64,000 bases of DNA from Rhodospirillaceae bacterium UBA4468 (GTDB lineage Bacteria > Pseudomonadota > Alphaproteobacteria > Rhodospirillales > Casp-alpha2): assembly GCA_002389385.1 (NCBI GenBank), contig DGOK01000102.1, positions 4,730 to 68,729 of the forward strand, written 5' to 3'. Below are positions 45,877 to 54,892 of this stretch, piece by piece. The translations under genes were made by a program, and so were the position numbers. The notes below the pieces were generated by a model. It ran no database searches. It was not told the DNA's origin and worked only from the letters and a program-made list of their open reading frames with translations. Position 1 is the first letter of the stretch, and each line of letters opens with the position of its first letter.

Positions 45877-47190
45877 TTATTGAGGTGCCGTCAGTTCGCG
45901 CAAATAGTCGATTAAGTCGTTTAACTCGGCGGCATCCGTAACCCGTTGCACTGGCATTTTAGTGCCCGGCAACATCTTATCAGGACCTTCGTCGAATAGG
46001 CGGAAAATACTTTTCTCGTCCCATTCAAAATCTACGTCGGTTAAAGCTGATGAATAACGGTATCCTTTAACCGAGCCTGCTTTGCGACCAAACAATGCAC
46101 CAAAGTGCGGGCCAGACCTTGAAGGCCCCTCCGCGTTGAGTGCATGGCAATTCGCGCATTTAGTATAGATTTTTGCCCCCGGGTGATCGCTTTCCAGCCA
46201 TGGTTGAGGTTCAGCGCCAATGCGTGCCATCAAACCGATCCGATCGCCCGTTTCCATATGCCATACCCGCGCCTGCTCGTCTGAGCTGGCCGAGACCGCA
46301 AACCGTCCATCTGGCGTGAATTTTACCGACCAGGCAATTCGTTCATGCGCCGAAACTTCATTGATCGGCTTTCCGGTCTCGAGGTTCCATTCAACAATGT
46401 ACCCGTCTTTACCAGAGGTCAGCGCATGCGTGCCATCGGGTGAGAATGATACGTCATAGACCTGACTATCGCGCACATCGATTTTTTGCAGTTCTTTTTG
46501 CGTTTCCAAATCCCAAAGCCGAATCGACTTATCGATACTGGCCGATAGCAACTGATTGCCATCAGGTGAAACACTTAATGCGGTAATTCCCATCAAGTGG
46601 CCTTCGATTTTACCACGTGCATCACCCGTTTTAACGTCCCAAAGCTCAATCGTCGGATGATGCCCACCACTGACCAGCATCTTCCCCTCATCAAAGAACC
46701 GAACCGCATTAACCGGACTTTTGGCCGTTAATGACTGGGTTTCTTTGCCTGTCTCCAAATCCCAGACCTTAATACTTCTATCCCAGGCGCCCGTCGCAGC
46801 CATCTTGCCATTTTTTGAAAAAGTCGACGTCATCACTTTATGTTTATGGCCACTCAACCGATGTATCGGCTGGAAAGTATCCATATCCCAAAGAAAAGCC
46901 GTAAAATCGTCACTGGTGGTCAGCGCACGCTTGCCTGAAGGGCCGAACGTAACGCTCGTCACGGGGCCTTCATGATGATCAAGGACGGCAATTTCGGTCT
47001 GATCGCCAAAGCTCCAAACCCTTGCTGTATAATCAAAACTGCCGGTAATAACGCGCGAGCCATCAGGAGAGACATCAACGCTTCGCACCATGCCGCCATG
47101 ACCAATGAAATCAGCCTGCACCACCGGCATAGAAAGCATTAAACCTGCAACAACGAGGGAGGCACCAACACGCATCTTCATAAGGTGCAT
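45877..47190 (-). CDS. WD40-repeat beta-propeller fused to cytochrome c
   Basis: This 437-residue protein has a signal peptide (VGASLVVAGLMLSMPVVQA), seven WD40 blades (for example GHGGMVRSVDVSPDGSRVITG) at about 25-305, and a C-terminal class I cytochrome c with CANCH as heme-attachment site, the GPHFGALFGRKAG loop and PGTKMPVQ giving the axial Met. It is therefore periplasmic. The propeller probably binds a partner or substrate and the heme passes electrons. ATG 47190 follows an AAGGTG; a GTG 9 bases upstream is an alternative. It lies 19 bp upstream of the deacetylase gene on the same strand. Confidence 0.92.
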   Translation of the reverse strand: MHLMKMRVGASLVVAGLMLSMPVVQADFIGHGGMVRSVDVSPDGSRVITGSFDYTARVWSFGDQTEIAVLDHHEGPVTSVTFGPSGKRALTTSDDFTAFLWDMDTFQPIHRLSGHKHKVMTSTFSKNGKMAATGAWDRSIKVWDLETGKETQSLTAKSPVNAVRFFDEGKMLVSGGHHPTIELWDVKTGDARGKIEGHLMGITALSVSPDGNQLLSASIDKSIRLWDLETQKELQKIDVRDSQVYDVSFSPDGTHALTSGKDGYIVEWNLETGKPINEVSAHERIAWSVKFTPDGRFAVSASSDEQARVWHMETGDRIGLMARIGAEPQPWLESDHPGAKIYTKCANCHALNAEGPSRSGPHFGALFGRKAGSVKGYRYSSALTDVDFEWDEKSIFRLFDEGPDKMLPGTKMPVQRVTDAAELNDLIDYLRELTAPQ

Positions 47191-47243
47191 TTTGGACACC
47201 TTATGAAAAAATTCAATAGGGATTCATGTAGGGTTATTGAAAT

Positions 47244-47888
47244 CTAGATATGGCGATGTTGGCGTAAAAATGCCTGCACGATGTCACGGGCATGCTGAGT
47301 GACCTCATCTTCATCCGTATTATCATGCAGGGCCAATAGACACCGGGTATATAAATCACCGCGCAGCATGGCAAAGAACAATTCAGCAGAAGCCGTTGCG
47401 TTGCTGAAATCTAGCTCAGACTGACCATGAATGGATTCAAGGTATACCGCCAAACGATCACAAGCCTTACGCGGGCCCGATCTATAAAATGCTGATGCGA
47501 GCTCAGGGAAACGAACACATACCGCTAAAATCGTTCTATAAAGCGTGATGCTTTCTGGGGCCAGAACCATCCGTAAAAAGGACGATGCGGTATCAAACAG
47601 AACGATCTCGGGGTCTTCCGTTCTATTTGACGTTACGCCATCACGTCCCGTCAGGGCCTGGCACTTACCGTGGATAATGGCTTCAAATAACGCGTCCTTA
47701 GCACCAAAATGACTGTAAACCGTTTGCTTTGAGACACCGGCTTCACTGGCGATCTGATCCATGCTGGCGGCACCATATCCAGATGCCATAAAAACACGTG
47801 CCGCTGCCTTGATAATAGCGTCCCGCTTGGCTGCAGATGCGGGCGTCAAATCATCTGCGGGTTTTGTATTAAATGTTCGCTGATTCAT
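47244..47888 (-). CDS. TetR-family repressor of the adjacent RND efflux operon
   Basis: This 214-residue regulator has an N-terminal HTH (MDQIASEAGVSKQTVYSHFGAKDALFEAII) and a helical ligand-binding C-terminal domain of the AefR/AcrR-like type. Starting at ATG 47888 removes an unrelated 13-residue extension. It is divergent from the efflux adaptor gene at 48101, and the shared space contains a perfect 9-bp inverted repeat, the expected operator. The likely role is ligand-released repression of the pump and of itself (inference from layout). Confidence 0.9.
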   Translation of the reverse strand: MNQRTFNTKPADDLTPASAAKRDAIIKAAARVFMASGYGAASMDQIASEAGVSKQTVYSHFGAKDALFEAIIHGKCQALTGRDGVTSNRTEDPEIVLFDTASSFLRMVLAPESITLYRTILAVCVRFPELASAFYRSGPRKACDRLAVYLESIHGQSELDFSNATASAELFFAMLRGDLYTRCLLALHDNTDEDEVTQHARDIVQAFLRQHRHI

Positions 47889-47963
47889 GGATGCTGTTAT
47901 CAATTTAATGTTATGTCCAAAACACAAATTCTCTTTGCGTCATAAGTTAAACTATATTACACA

Positions 47964-47982
47964 AGACTGGACCGTCCAGTCT
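47964..47982. promoter_or_regulatory. Probable TetR operator palindrome
   Basis: AGACTGGAC-C-GTCCAGTCT is a perfect 9-bp inverted repeat with one central base. It lies 76 bp from the TetR start and 118 bp from the efflux adaptor start. Its length and symmetry match TetR-family operators, and no other such site lies in the 212-bp space. Confidence 0.8.
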
Positions 47983-48100
47983 AATTTTATTTAAGCGTGA
48001 ACTTATGATTGTTTCGGCTCGTAAACAACTCAACTGCACATACAACTAATTGCCTTTGGGTTATGCTATTTTGCACGGTTAACGCTCTCTTGGGATCATA

Positions 48101-49258
48101 ATGATGACGTTTAATTTTCGAATATTCAGTGCGACACTGCTTGGCGTATTTGTTGCCACTTCAGCAATTGCACAAGAGACACCAAAAGATGCGGCCCCGG
48201 CAAAACGCCCTGCGACACAAGTTGGTGCTGACATTGTTCGGACCGAGCCTCTTAGCCAAACGGTGCCCGTCATTGGCAGGTTTGTCCCCAACCAAGCGGG
48301 ACAGGTTGCTGCACGCGTTGCAGGTGCCGTTGATCATTTCCTCGTAGAAGTTGGCGACCAGGTTGATCAAGGCGACCAGATCGCAATTCTTGTTTCGAAA
48401 ACGTATATTTGGGAACGGAATCGCCGCAATGCCGAAGTATCCAATGCCAAGGCCCGACTGGCCACCAGTCGCTCCAAGTTGCAACTCCTCGATCAAGAGA
48501 TGAAACGGTTACAGGGCTTGAAAAATTCTCCTGCATTCTCTCCGGCAAGATTGAATGACAAACAGCAGGAAAATGTCAGCGCCAAAAGTGAAGTCAGCGA
48601 GTCGCAGGCCATGCTCATGGCCGCCGAGGCTGAATTGCAGTTGGGTGAAATCGCACTTGCAAATACAGTTATTCGTGCGCCCTATGCAGGCGTCATTATT
48701 GACCGCCACACCGAAGCTGGCTCCTATGTCCGTGAAGGCGACCCAATAGTCACGATGCTTGATCACAACAACCTTGAGATCGAAGCCGACGTACCTGCCA
48801 ACCGTATTTCTGGCCTTGAAGCTGGACGTGTTCTTGATGCAAACATGGCTGGGGGCACAAACTTAAGGGCCATCGTCCGTGCTGTGATTCCAGATGAGAA
48901 TTCACGGACACGTACCCGCCGCGTTCGTTTCACATCAGCCTTTGAAGGCGAGACCATGTCGACGGCGGCAAACCAAACCGTCACCGTTCTTGTCCCTGCT
49001 GGCGAAATTCGAGACGTTTTAACTGTTCATAAAGACGCCATTCTTAACCGGGGCGGCGCGCAACTTGTTGTCCTGATTGACGATGGCAAAGCTACTTTTC
49101 GCCCGGTCAAATTGGGTCAGGCATTCGGTCAGCGCTTTGTTGTTTTAGACGGTCTTGTCGAAGGTGATGAAGTCGTCATTCGTGGCAACGAAAGATTACG
49201 TCCCGGCCAAGACATCACAAGCGGTACGCCAACGAAGCCAAAGGAAAACCCATCATGA
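48101..49258 (+). CDS. RND efflux periplasmic adaptor (membrane-fusion protein)
   Basis: The 385-residue protein has an N-terminal hydrophobic segment (FSATLLGVFVATSAIAQ) as signal, a lipoyl-like half (GAVDHFLVEVGDQVDQGDQIAIL), a coiled-coil hairpin (about 100-180) and the second lipoyl half (VIRAPYAGVIIDRHTEAGSYVREGDPI). It links the inner-membrane pump to an outer-membrane channel. The stop overlaps the pump ATG by 4 bp. It is controlled by the TetR gene. Unlike the second efflux set at 53.7 kb, it has no lesion. Confidence 0.93.
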   Translation: MMTFNFRIFSATLLGVFVATSAIAQETPKDAAPAKRPATQVGADIVRTEPLSQTVPVIGRFVPNQAGQVAARVAGAVDHFLVEVGDQVDQGDQIAILVSKTYIWERNRRNAEVSNAKARLATSRSKLQLLDQEMKRLQGLKNSPAFSPARLNDKQQENVSAKSEVSESQAMLMAAEAELQLGEIALANTVIRAPYAGVIIDRHTEAGSYVREGDPIVTMLDHNNLEIEADVPANRISGLEAGRVLDANMAGGTNLRAIVRAVIPDENSRTRTRRVRFTSAFEGETMSTAANQTVTVLVPAGEIRDVLTVHKDAILNRGGAQLVVLIDDGKATFRPVKLGQAFGQRFVVLDGLVEGDEVVIRGNERLRPGQDITSGTPTKPKENPS

Positions 49259-52200
49259 ATGGTCTGATACGGCTTTCCATTGAGCGACCAATTGCCGTCC
49301 TGGCGGCCGTGCTTATGGTCGTCATGTTCGGTGTTGTGGCGCTTGCAAAAATCCCCATTCAGCTCACACCAGATGTGCGCAAACCCGTCATCAGCCTAGA
49401 GACAATCTGGCCTGGCGCAGCACCTGCTGAGATCGAGCGTGAGATCACCAACGAACAAGAAGAAGTTCTAAAGGGCCTCGAAGGTCTCGAAGAAATTTCA
49501 TCTGAAAGTCAGGATGGTCGATCACGGATCACCCTCGAGTTCGCCATTGGTCAGGATATGAGTCGCGCCCTTTTGCTGACGGCCAACCGCTTGGACCGTG
49601 TCAGTGATTACCCTGATGAAGCTGATCAGCCATCAATCCGCACGGCGAGTTCAGAGGACAACCCGATTGCCTGGATTGTGCTGACGCACGCAGACGGCAA
49701 TACCAAACCTATTCATACCTACGGTGATTTTGCTGAAGACGTGGTGCAAGACCGACTTGAGCGCGTTCAGGGCGTTGCCCGTGTAAACATGTTTGGCGCG
49801 TCGAACCGCGAGATGGTTGTTCGCGTCGATCCGGATGCGATGGCACGCTTTCGCCTCACTGTGACCGACGTCGTCAACACAATGCGTGCTGCAAATTCAT
49901 CTGTCTCTGCGGGTGACATCGATGAAGGTAAACGTCGTTACGTTGTGCGCACCGAAGGTGAGTTCAGATCTCCCCAAGATGTCTCAGACGTCGTCATTCG
50001 CTCGCAAGCTGATGAGGCAACCGGACGTGTCGCACGTGTCACGATTGGTGATATTGGCACTGTCACCTATGACTATTCTGATCCGACCGCGCGTATTCGC
50101 GTCAATGGCCAGCCTGCCATCGCCATCAACACCGTGCGTGAAACCGGTGCCAATGTCATTGAGACAATGGATGGTATTCGCGCTGCAATCTCCGAACTCA
50201 ATGAACAGCGATTACCACAACAAAGACTTCAGCTTGAGCAAGTCTATGACGAGACCGTTTATATCGACTCGTCTATTAATCTTGTTCAACAGAACATTCT
50301 CATCGGTGGCCTGTTAGCGGCATTCATTTTGTTGATCTTCCTCCGCTCAGGCGGTGCCACACTTATTGTCTCTATGGCAATACCAGTGTCCGTGATTGGC
50401 GCGTTCGTTGCGATGGCATTCATGGGCCGATCATTGAACGTGATTTCTATGGCAGGTATCGCCTTCGCCGTCGGCATGGTGGTCGACGCAGCGATCGTCG
50501 TGTTGGAAAACATTTTCCGCTTGCGTGAAAAAGGCTTGAGCCGAACCGAGGCTGCTTACCAAGGCGCCAAGCAAGTCTGGGTTGCCGTATTGGTTTCCGC
50601 ATTGACCACCGTAATGGTCTTTATTCCCATATTGCTGATGGACCTTGAGGTCGGGCAGTTGTTCCGTGACATCGCCGTCGCATTATCCGTTTCTGTGATG
50701 CTGTCCCTTTTGGTCGCAATCACAGTGATCCCTGCCCTGTCGAAAAAGCTATTGGGCGGCAACGACGAAACCAGTGTCACGCGCATGCGCATCCCAGTGG
50801 TTGATAATCTCGCTGAGGGATTTCACGCGTTTGTCATGCACGTCACCCGCGTCGTTATCGATAACAGATTACTTTCGGTGATGTGTGTTGTGTTTCTTTG
50901 CGGCACTGCAGCCTTTGTCACTTGGAAGTTTCTACCCAAGCTTGAGTACCTTCCAGACGGCAATCGAAATTTGATCTTTGGCGTCGTCTTGCCCCCACCC
51001 GGCTACAATCTCGACACCATGGAAGGCATCGCAACCAAATTCGAAGAAGAGATGATCCCGCTGCTGCAAAAGAACAACACTGAAGAACCACGTGCTGACG
51101 GCAAGCCGCTAGTTGACCGCTTCTTCTTTGTTGCAACGCGCGGTATTACTTTCTTGGGCGCAGCCGCTGTCGATCCGAACCGAGTTAAAGAACTTATTCC
51201 GATCTTACAGAAAGCTGCGTTGAAAGAACCCGGCACCTTTGGCCTCATCTCTCAGCGTTCATTATTTGGACGTGGCATCGGGGGATCTCGGTCCATTGAA
51301 CTCAACGTCATGGGCGAAGATCTCGAACCGATTCTGGGCACGGCCTTGCAAGCGGTTGGGCTGATTGAACAAGCCATGCCTCGAAGCCAGGGCACACAAC
51401 TTAGACCAAAGCCGGGTCTTGAACTTGGCGCACCCGAAGTTCGCGTCTATCCAAACCGGGTCAAATTGGCCGACAACAATGTCACCGCGCGGCAGCTTTC
51501 AGATACGCTGGATGCCTTTAATGATGGGCTACGCGTTGCTGAAATCACCGTTGGTAACAAACGCCTCAACCTGATGCTCAAGGGACCTGATTCCCAAGTT
51601 ACTGAAACCCAAGGCATCAGTAACTTACCCGTCTCAACGCCTTCCGGGATAATTCTCCCTGCGAGCGAGTTGGCAGACATTGTCGTGACATCCGGACCCA
51701 CACAGATCAATCATCTTGAACGCTTGCGCACAGTCACACTCGAAATCCGTCCGCCAGACGCGGTCCCGCTTGAGGTCGCTTTGGCAACGCTTCAGACAGA
51801 AGTCATTGATAAGCTCGAAGCTCAGGGTATGCCTGCTGGCGTGCAACTGCGCCTGACCGGTACGGCAGACAGCCTCAATCAAACTTGGGCGCATATGAAG
51901 TTCGATCTATTGATTGCGATCATCATTGTTTATCTGGTTATGGCCGTGCTGTTCGAAAGCCTCGTCTATCCGCTCGTCATTATGCTTTCAGTTCCATTAG
52001 CAACAGCGGGTGGCGTCCTTGGTTTAGCAGGCATGAACCAATTCACATTCCAGCCATTGGATATGCTGACGTTGTTAGGGTTTGTGATCCTGATTGGTAT
52101 TGTTGTGAACAATGCGATCTTGTTGGTGCATCAAACGCTTTTCCATATACGAGAAGAAGCTATGGAAGTGACGGCTGCTATTTTGGAAGCAACGTCCAAC

Positions 52201-52551
52201 CGCATACGGCCGATCTTCATGTCGACGACTACCAGTGTGTTCGGTATGCTCCCTCTCGTCATGTTCCCAGGTGCAGGTTCAGAATTATACCGGGGCTTGG
52301 GCTCAGTTGTGCTGGGAGGGCTATCGCTATCTGCTATTCTTACATTGGCGATCATTCCACCATTGATGGCACTTTTCTGCGCCGCTGTTGAACGTAATCG
52401 TGGTGAGCGATTGGAACGCAAAGCGGTAAAAGATGCGGACGATAACAAAGACCGCACATCCACCGCTGTCGATCTAACAAATGATGCCAAGGCATCCAAC
52501 ACCGCCGGACCTAATGAATTGCTAAATGGCAAGACCAGTCCCGCTGAATAA
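49255..52551 (+). CDS. RND-family efflux pump inner-membrane subunit
   Basis: This 1098-residue pump has twelve membrane helices and two large periplasmic loops. The N-terminus (LIRLSIERPIAVLAAVLMVVMFG) and the block LTPDVRKPVISLETIWPGAAPAEIE are typical. The fourth helix reads GIAFAVGMVVDAAIVVLENI, keeping one proton-relay aspartate (VVDA rather than VVDD, as in several subfamilies). The second half is equally complete (LLGFVILIGIVVNNAILLVHQ). It exports drugs or other amphiphiles using the proton gradient. The C-terminal 50 residues are polar. No outer-membrane partner lies next to it. Confidence 0.95.
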   Translation: MNGLIRLSIERPIAVLAAVLMVVMFGVVALAKIPIQLTPDVRKPVISLETIWPGAAPAEIEREITNEQEEVLKGLEGLEEISSESQDGRSRITLEFAIGQDMSRALLLTANRLDRVSDYPDEADQPSIRTASSEDNPIAWIVLTHADGNTKPIHTYGDFAEDVVQDRLERVQGVARVNMFGASNREMVVRVDPDAMARFRLTVTDVVNTMRAANSSVSAGDIDEGKRRYVVRTEGEFRSPQDVSDVVIRSQADEATGRVARVTIGDIGTVTYDYSDPTARIRVNGQPAIAINTVRETGANVIETMDGIRAAISELNEQRLPQQRLQLEQVYDETVYIDSSINLVQQNILIGGLLAAFILLIFLRSGGATLIVSMAIPVSVIGAFVAMAFMGRSLNVISMAGIAFAVGMVVDAAIVVLENIFRLREKGLSRTEAAYQGAKQVWVAVLVSALTTVMVFIPILLMDLEVGQLFRDIAVALSVSVMLSLLVAITVIPALSKKLLGGNDETSVTRMRIPVVDNLAEGFHAFVMHVTRVVIDNRLLSVMCVVFLCGTAAFVTWKFLPKLEYLPDGNRNLIFGVVLPPPGYNLDTMEGIATKFEEEMIPLLQKNNTEEPRADGKPLVDRFFFVATRGITFLGAAAVDPNRVKELIPILQKAALKEPGTFGLISQRSLFGRGIGGSRSIELNVMGEDLEPILGTALQAVGLIEQAMPRSQGTQLRPKPGLELGAPEVRVYPNRVKLADNNVTARQLSDTLDAFNDGLRVAEITVGNKRLNLMLKGPDSQVTETQGISNLPVSTPSGIILPASELADIVVTSGPTQINHLERLRTVTLEIRPPDAVPLEVALATLQTEVIDKLEAQGMPAGVQLRLTGTADSLNQTWAHMKFDLLIAIIIVYLVMAVLFESLVYPLVIMLSVPLATAGGVLGLAGMNQFTFQPLDMLTLLGFVILIGIVVNNAILLVHQTLFHIREEAMEVTAAILEATSNRIRPIFMSTTTSVFGMLPLVMFPGAGSELYRGLGSVVLGGLSLSAILTLAIIPPLMALFCAAVERNRGERLERKAVKDADDNKDRTSTAVDLTNDAKASNTAGPNELLNGKTSPAE

Positions 52552-52559
52552 AGACACTT

Positions 52560-53696
52560 ATGACTGATGTTCGATTTGCCATCATTGGCGCAGGGATAGC
52601 AGGCACGTCCCTCGCCTATCGGCTTGCAGAGGCTCTTGGCAGTGCCGATGATATTGTGCTGCTCGAGCGAGAGGATCAGCCCGGCTATCATTCTACGGGT
52701 CGTTCAGCTGCTATTTATACCGAGACGTATGGCCCCCCTGTCATCCGTGCACTGACCGCGGGATCACGTGCGCTATTCGACAACCCACCCGACGGGTTTG
52801 CGACCCATCCTTTATTGCATCCCTTGGGTGTCTTGCTGATCGGGCGTGAAGAAGCTCAGGCACAGGCAGAAAAAATATATGAAGAGTGCCGGGTCTTAAC
52901 GCCGAATGTTCAATTGTTCGAACCTGCAGAAATTTCCAAACTTGTGTCCGTCCTGCGGCCTGAATGGACAACAATTGGTGTCTACGAACCCGATGCCATG
53001 TCGATGGACGTCGCCGCCATTCATCAGGGATATCTGCGCGGGTTTCGCGCGATGGGCGGCAACATTATCACTGACGCCGATGTTTTTGAGATCGTTCAGG
53101 CCAATGGGCGTTGGGCACTTACAACTCGTGCTGGTGTTGTTCAATGTGATGTAGTCATTAATGCATCGGGTGCCTGGGCAGACGAGATCGCGATAAAGTC
53201 GGGTCTCGCAGCACTTGGCCTCACACCAAAACGCCGAACGGCCCTCGTGTTCCAAGGCCCAGATAATGTCGATACATCGGGATGGCCTTTGGTCAACGAC
53301 GTCGAAGAAACATTCTATTTCAAGCCCGATGCTGGGCGTATCCTTGCGTCCCCCGAAGAAGCGACGCCCATGCCGCCCTGCGACGTACAGCCGGACGAAT
53401 ACGATATCGCCGTAACTGTCGATCGTATTCAGCAAGCGACGACCATGCAGATCACTCAGATCGAAAACAAATGGGCCGGGCTTCGGAGTTTTTTTGATGA
53501 TGGCGTCCCGACACTCGGATTTGATGAGCGAACTGATGGATTCTTTTGGCTCGCTGGGCAAGGTGGTTATGGCATCACGACGTCAGACGCGATGGCCCGA
53601 CTTGCCACGAGCCAACTCCTTGGCCGTGACATGCCCACAGATTTGATCGACCTTGGCGTCGATCCATTAGACCTAATGCCGTCTCGATTGACTTGA
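52560..53696 (+). CDS. FAD-dependent oxidoreductase (DAO family)
   Basis: This 378-residue flavoenzyme opens with FAIIGAGIAGTSLAYRLAEA, a dinucleotide-binding fold, followed by ERGDQPGYHSTGRSA-like sequence (EREDQPGYHSTGRSAA). Its last part (FFWLAGQGGYGITTSDAMARL) closes the FAD site. Family members oxidise amines or amino acids, including glycine, sarcosine, D-amino acids or opine-type compounds. The substrate is unknown. It starts 8 bp after the RND pump and may be the third gene of the TetR-controlled operon, which is unusual company for a pump. Confidence 0.88.
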   Translation: MTDVRFAIIGAGIAGTSLAYRLAEALGSADDIVLLEREDQPGYHSTGRSAAIYTETYGPPVIRALTAGSRALFDNPPDGFATHPLLHPLGVLLIGREEAQAQAEKIYEECRVLTPNVQLFEPAEISKLVSVLRPEWTTIGVYEPDAMSMDVAAIHQGYLRGFRAMGGNIITDADVFEIVQANGRWALTTRAGVVQCDVVINASGAWADEIAIKSGLAALGLTPKRRTALVFQGPDNVDTSGWPLVNDVEETFYFKPDAGRILASPEEATPMPPCDVQPDEYDIAVTVDRIQQATTMQITQIENKWAGLRSFFDDGVPTLGFDERTDGFFWLAGQGGYGITTSDAMARLATSQLLGRDMPTDLIDLGVDPLDLMPSRLT

Positions 53697-53755
53697 CCGT
53701 CATGAACTTATTTTTGTTTATCCGTTAGCTGTTCAGCAGCGTAGGAGTATAAATT

Positions 53756-54889
53756 ATGCCCGTTACTTTCCAGAGTGTTTGTTTGCGCTATTTAGCATTT
53801 GCCATTGTGGTCACAGCCTTGCCGATCACCAGCGTCACAGCACAAGACACGTAAAACCTGCCCAGCGTCATTGTCATTGAAGTGTCCGAGCAAGAAGTGA
53901 CACCCGTTGTTAAGTATCCTGGACGCGCCGAAGCCGTTGAGACTGTTGAGCTTCGCGCCCGCGTAGAAGGCTTCCTTGAACAGAGAAACTTTTGTGAAGG
54001 CGCAGACGTCGCCAAGGGTGACGTTCTGTTTGTGATTGAACAGGAGCCTTACAAAATCGTTGTCGAGCAGCGCCGCCCTGAACTTGCCGCTGCAGAGGCC
54101 AAAGAAAAGAATGCACAGGCCGACTTCAAACGTAAAAAGGCGCTGGTCAAACGCAACGACGTGTCACAGGTATCGCTTGATGTGTCCGAAGCCGAATTGG
54201 CAACGGCAAAGGCGGACGTCCCTCATGCGCAAGCGGCGCTCCGTTCCGCGAACCTTGATCTAAATTACACCGAAATTCGCAACCCAATTAATGGCCGCAT
54301 CAGTCTTGCCACTTATAGCGTCGGCAACCTGGTCAATACTTCAAGCGAGCCCCTTGCCACCATTTCACGGTTCGATCCAATCTACGTCACGATCAAGGTG
54401 AGTGAAGAGCAGCTGATTGAAGCCCGCAAAAATGGCATCGACCTAGATAACCCGCCCGTCGCCCCGTCGCTTCTACTTTCAGACGGGACGAGCTATCGGT
54501 TTGAAGGTCGATTTGAATATCTTGCCGCACGGGTTGATCAGGGCACGGATACCATTACAGCCCGCGCCAAGTTTCCCAACCCCAATAAAATTTTACTGCC
54601 CGGGCAATTCCTAAGCGTTCTGGTGCGCCGGAAAGTTCCTGAATTTTCGATCACTATACCGCAGACTGCTGTCCAGCAAGACGCCAACAGGTATTTCGTG
54701 CTGGCCTTGGACCGGGAAAATACAGTTGAAATGCGCCGCATCTCTGTTGGTCGCCAAACAAATAATAACTGGCTTGTAAGTGACGGATTAGCGACCGGTA
54801 AGCGGGTCATCGTTCAAGGCATCCAGAAAGCGGGTACCGGCAAGAAGGTCAATCCGACACTCCGTGACAAACCTGAGCAAGGATCATAA
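53756..54889 (+). pseudogene. Second RND periplasmic adaptor, broken by TAA after the signal peptide
   Basis: An AGGAG-preceded ATG (53756) starts a signal peptide ending in TAQDT, followed by TAA at 53852-53854. The same frame then reads NLPSVIVIEVSEQEVTPVVKYPGRAEAVETVELRARVEGFLE and the rest of a normal HlyD-type adaptor to 54889. A GTG at 53882 could restart translation but would make a protein without a signal. CAA-to-TAA explains the stop. With the damaged pump gene downstream, this operon is probably dead. Confidence 0.82.
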
Positions 54890-54892
54890 TCA

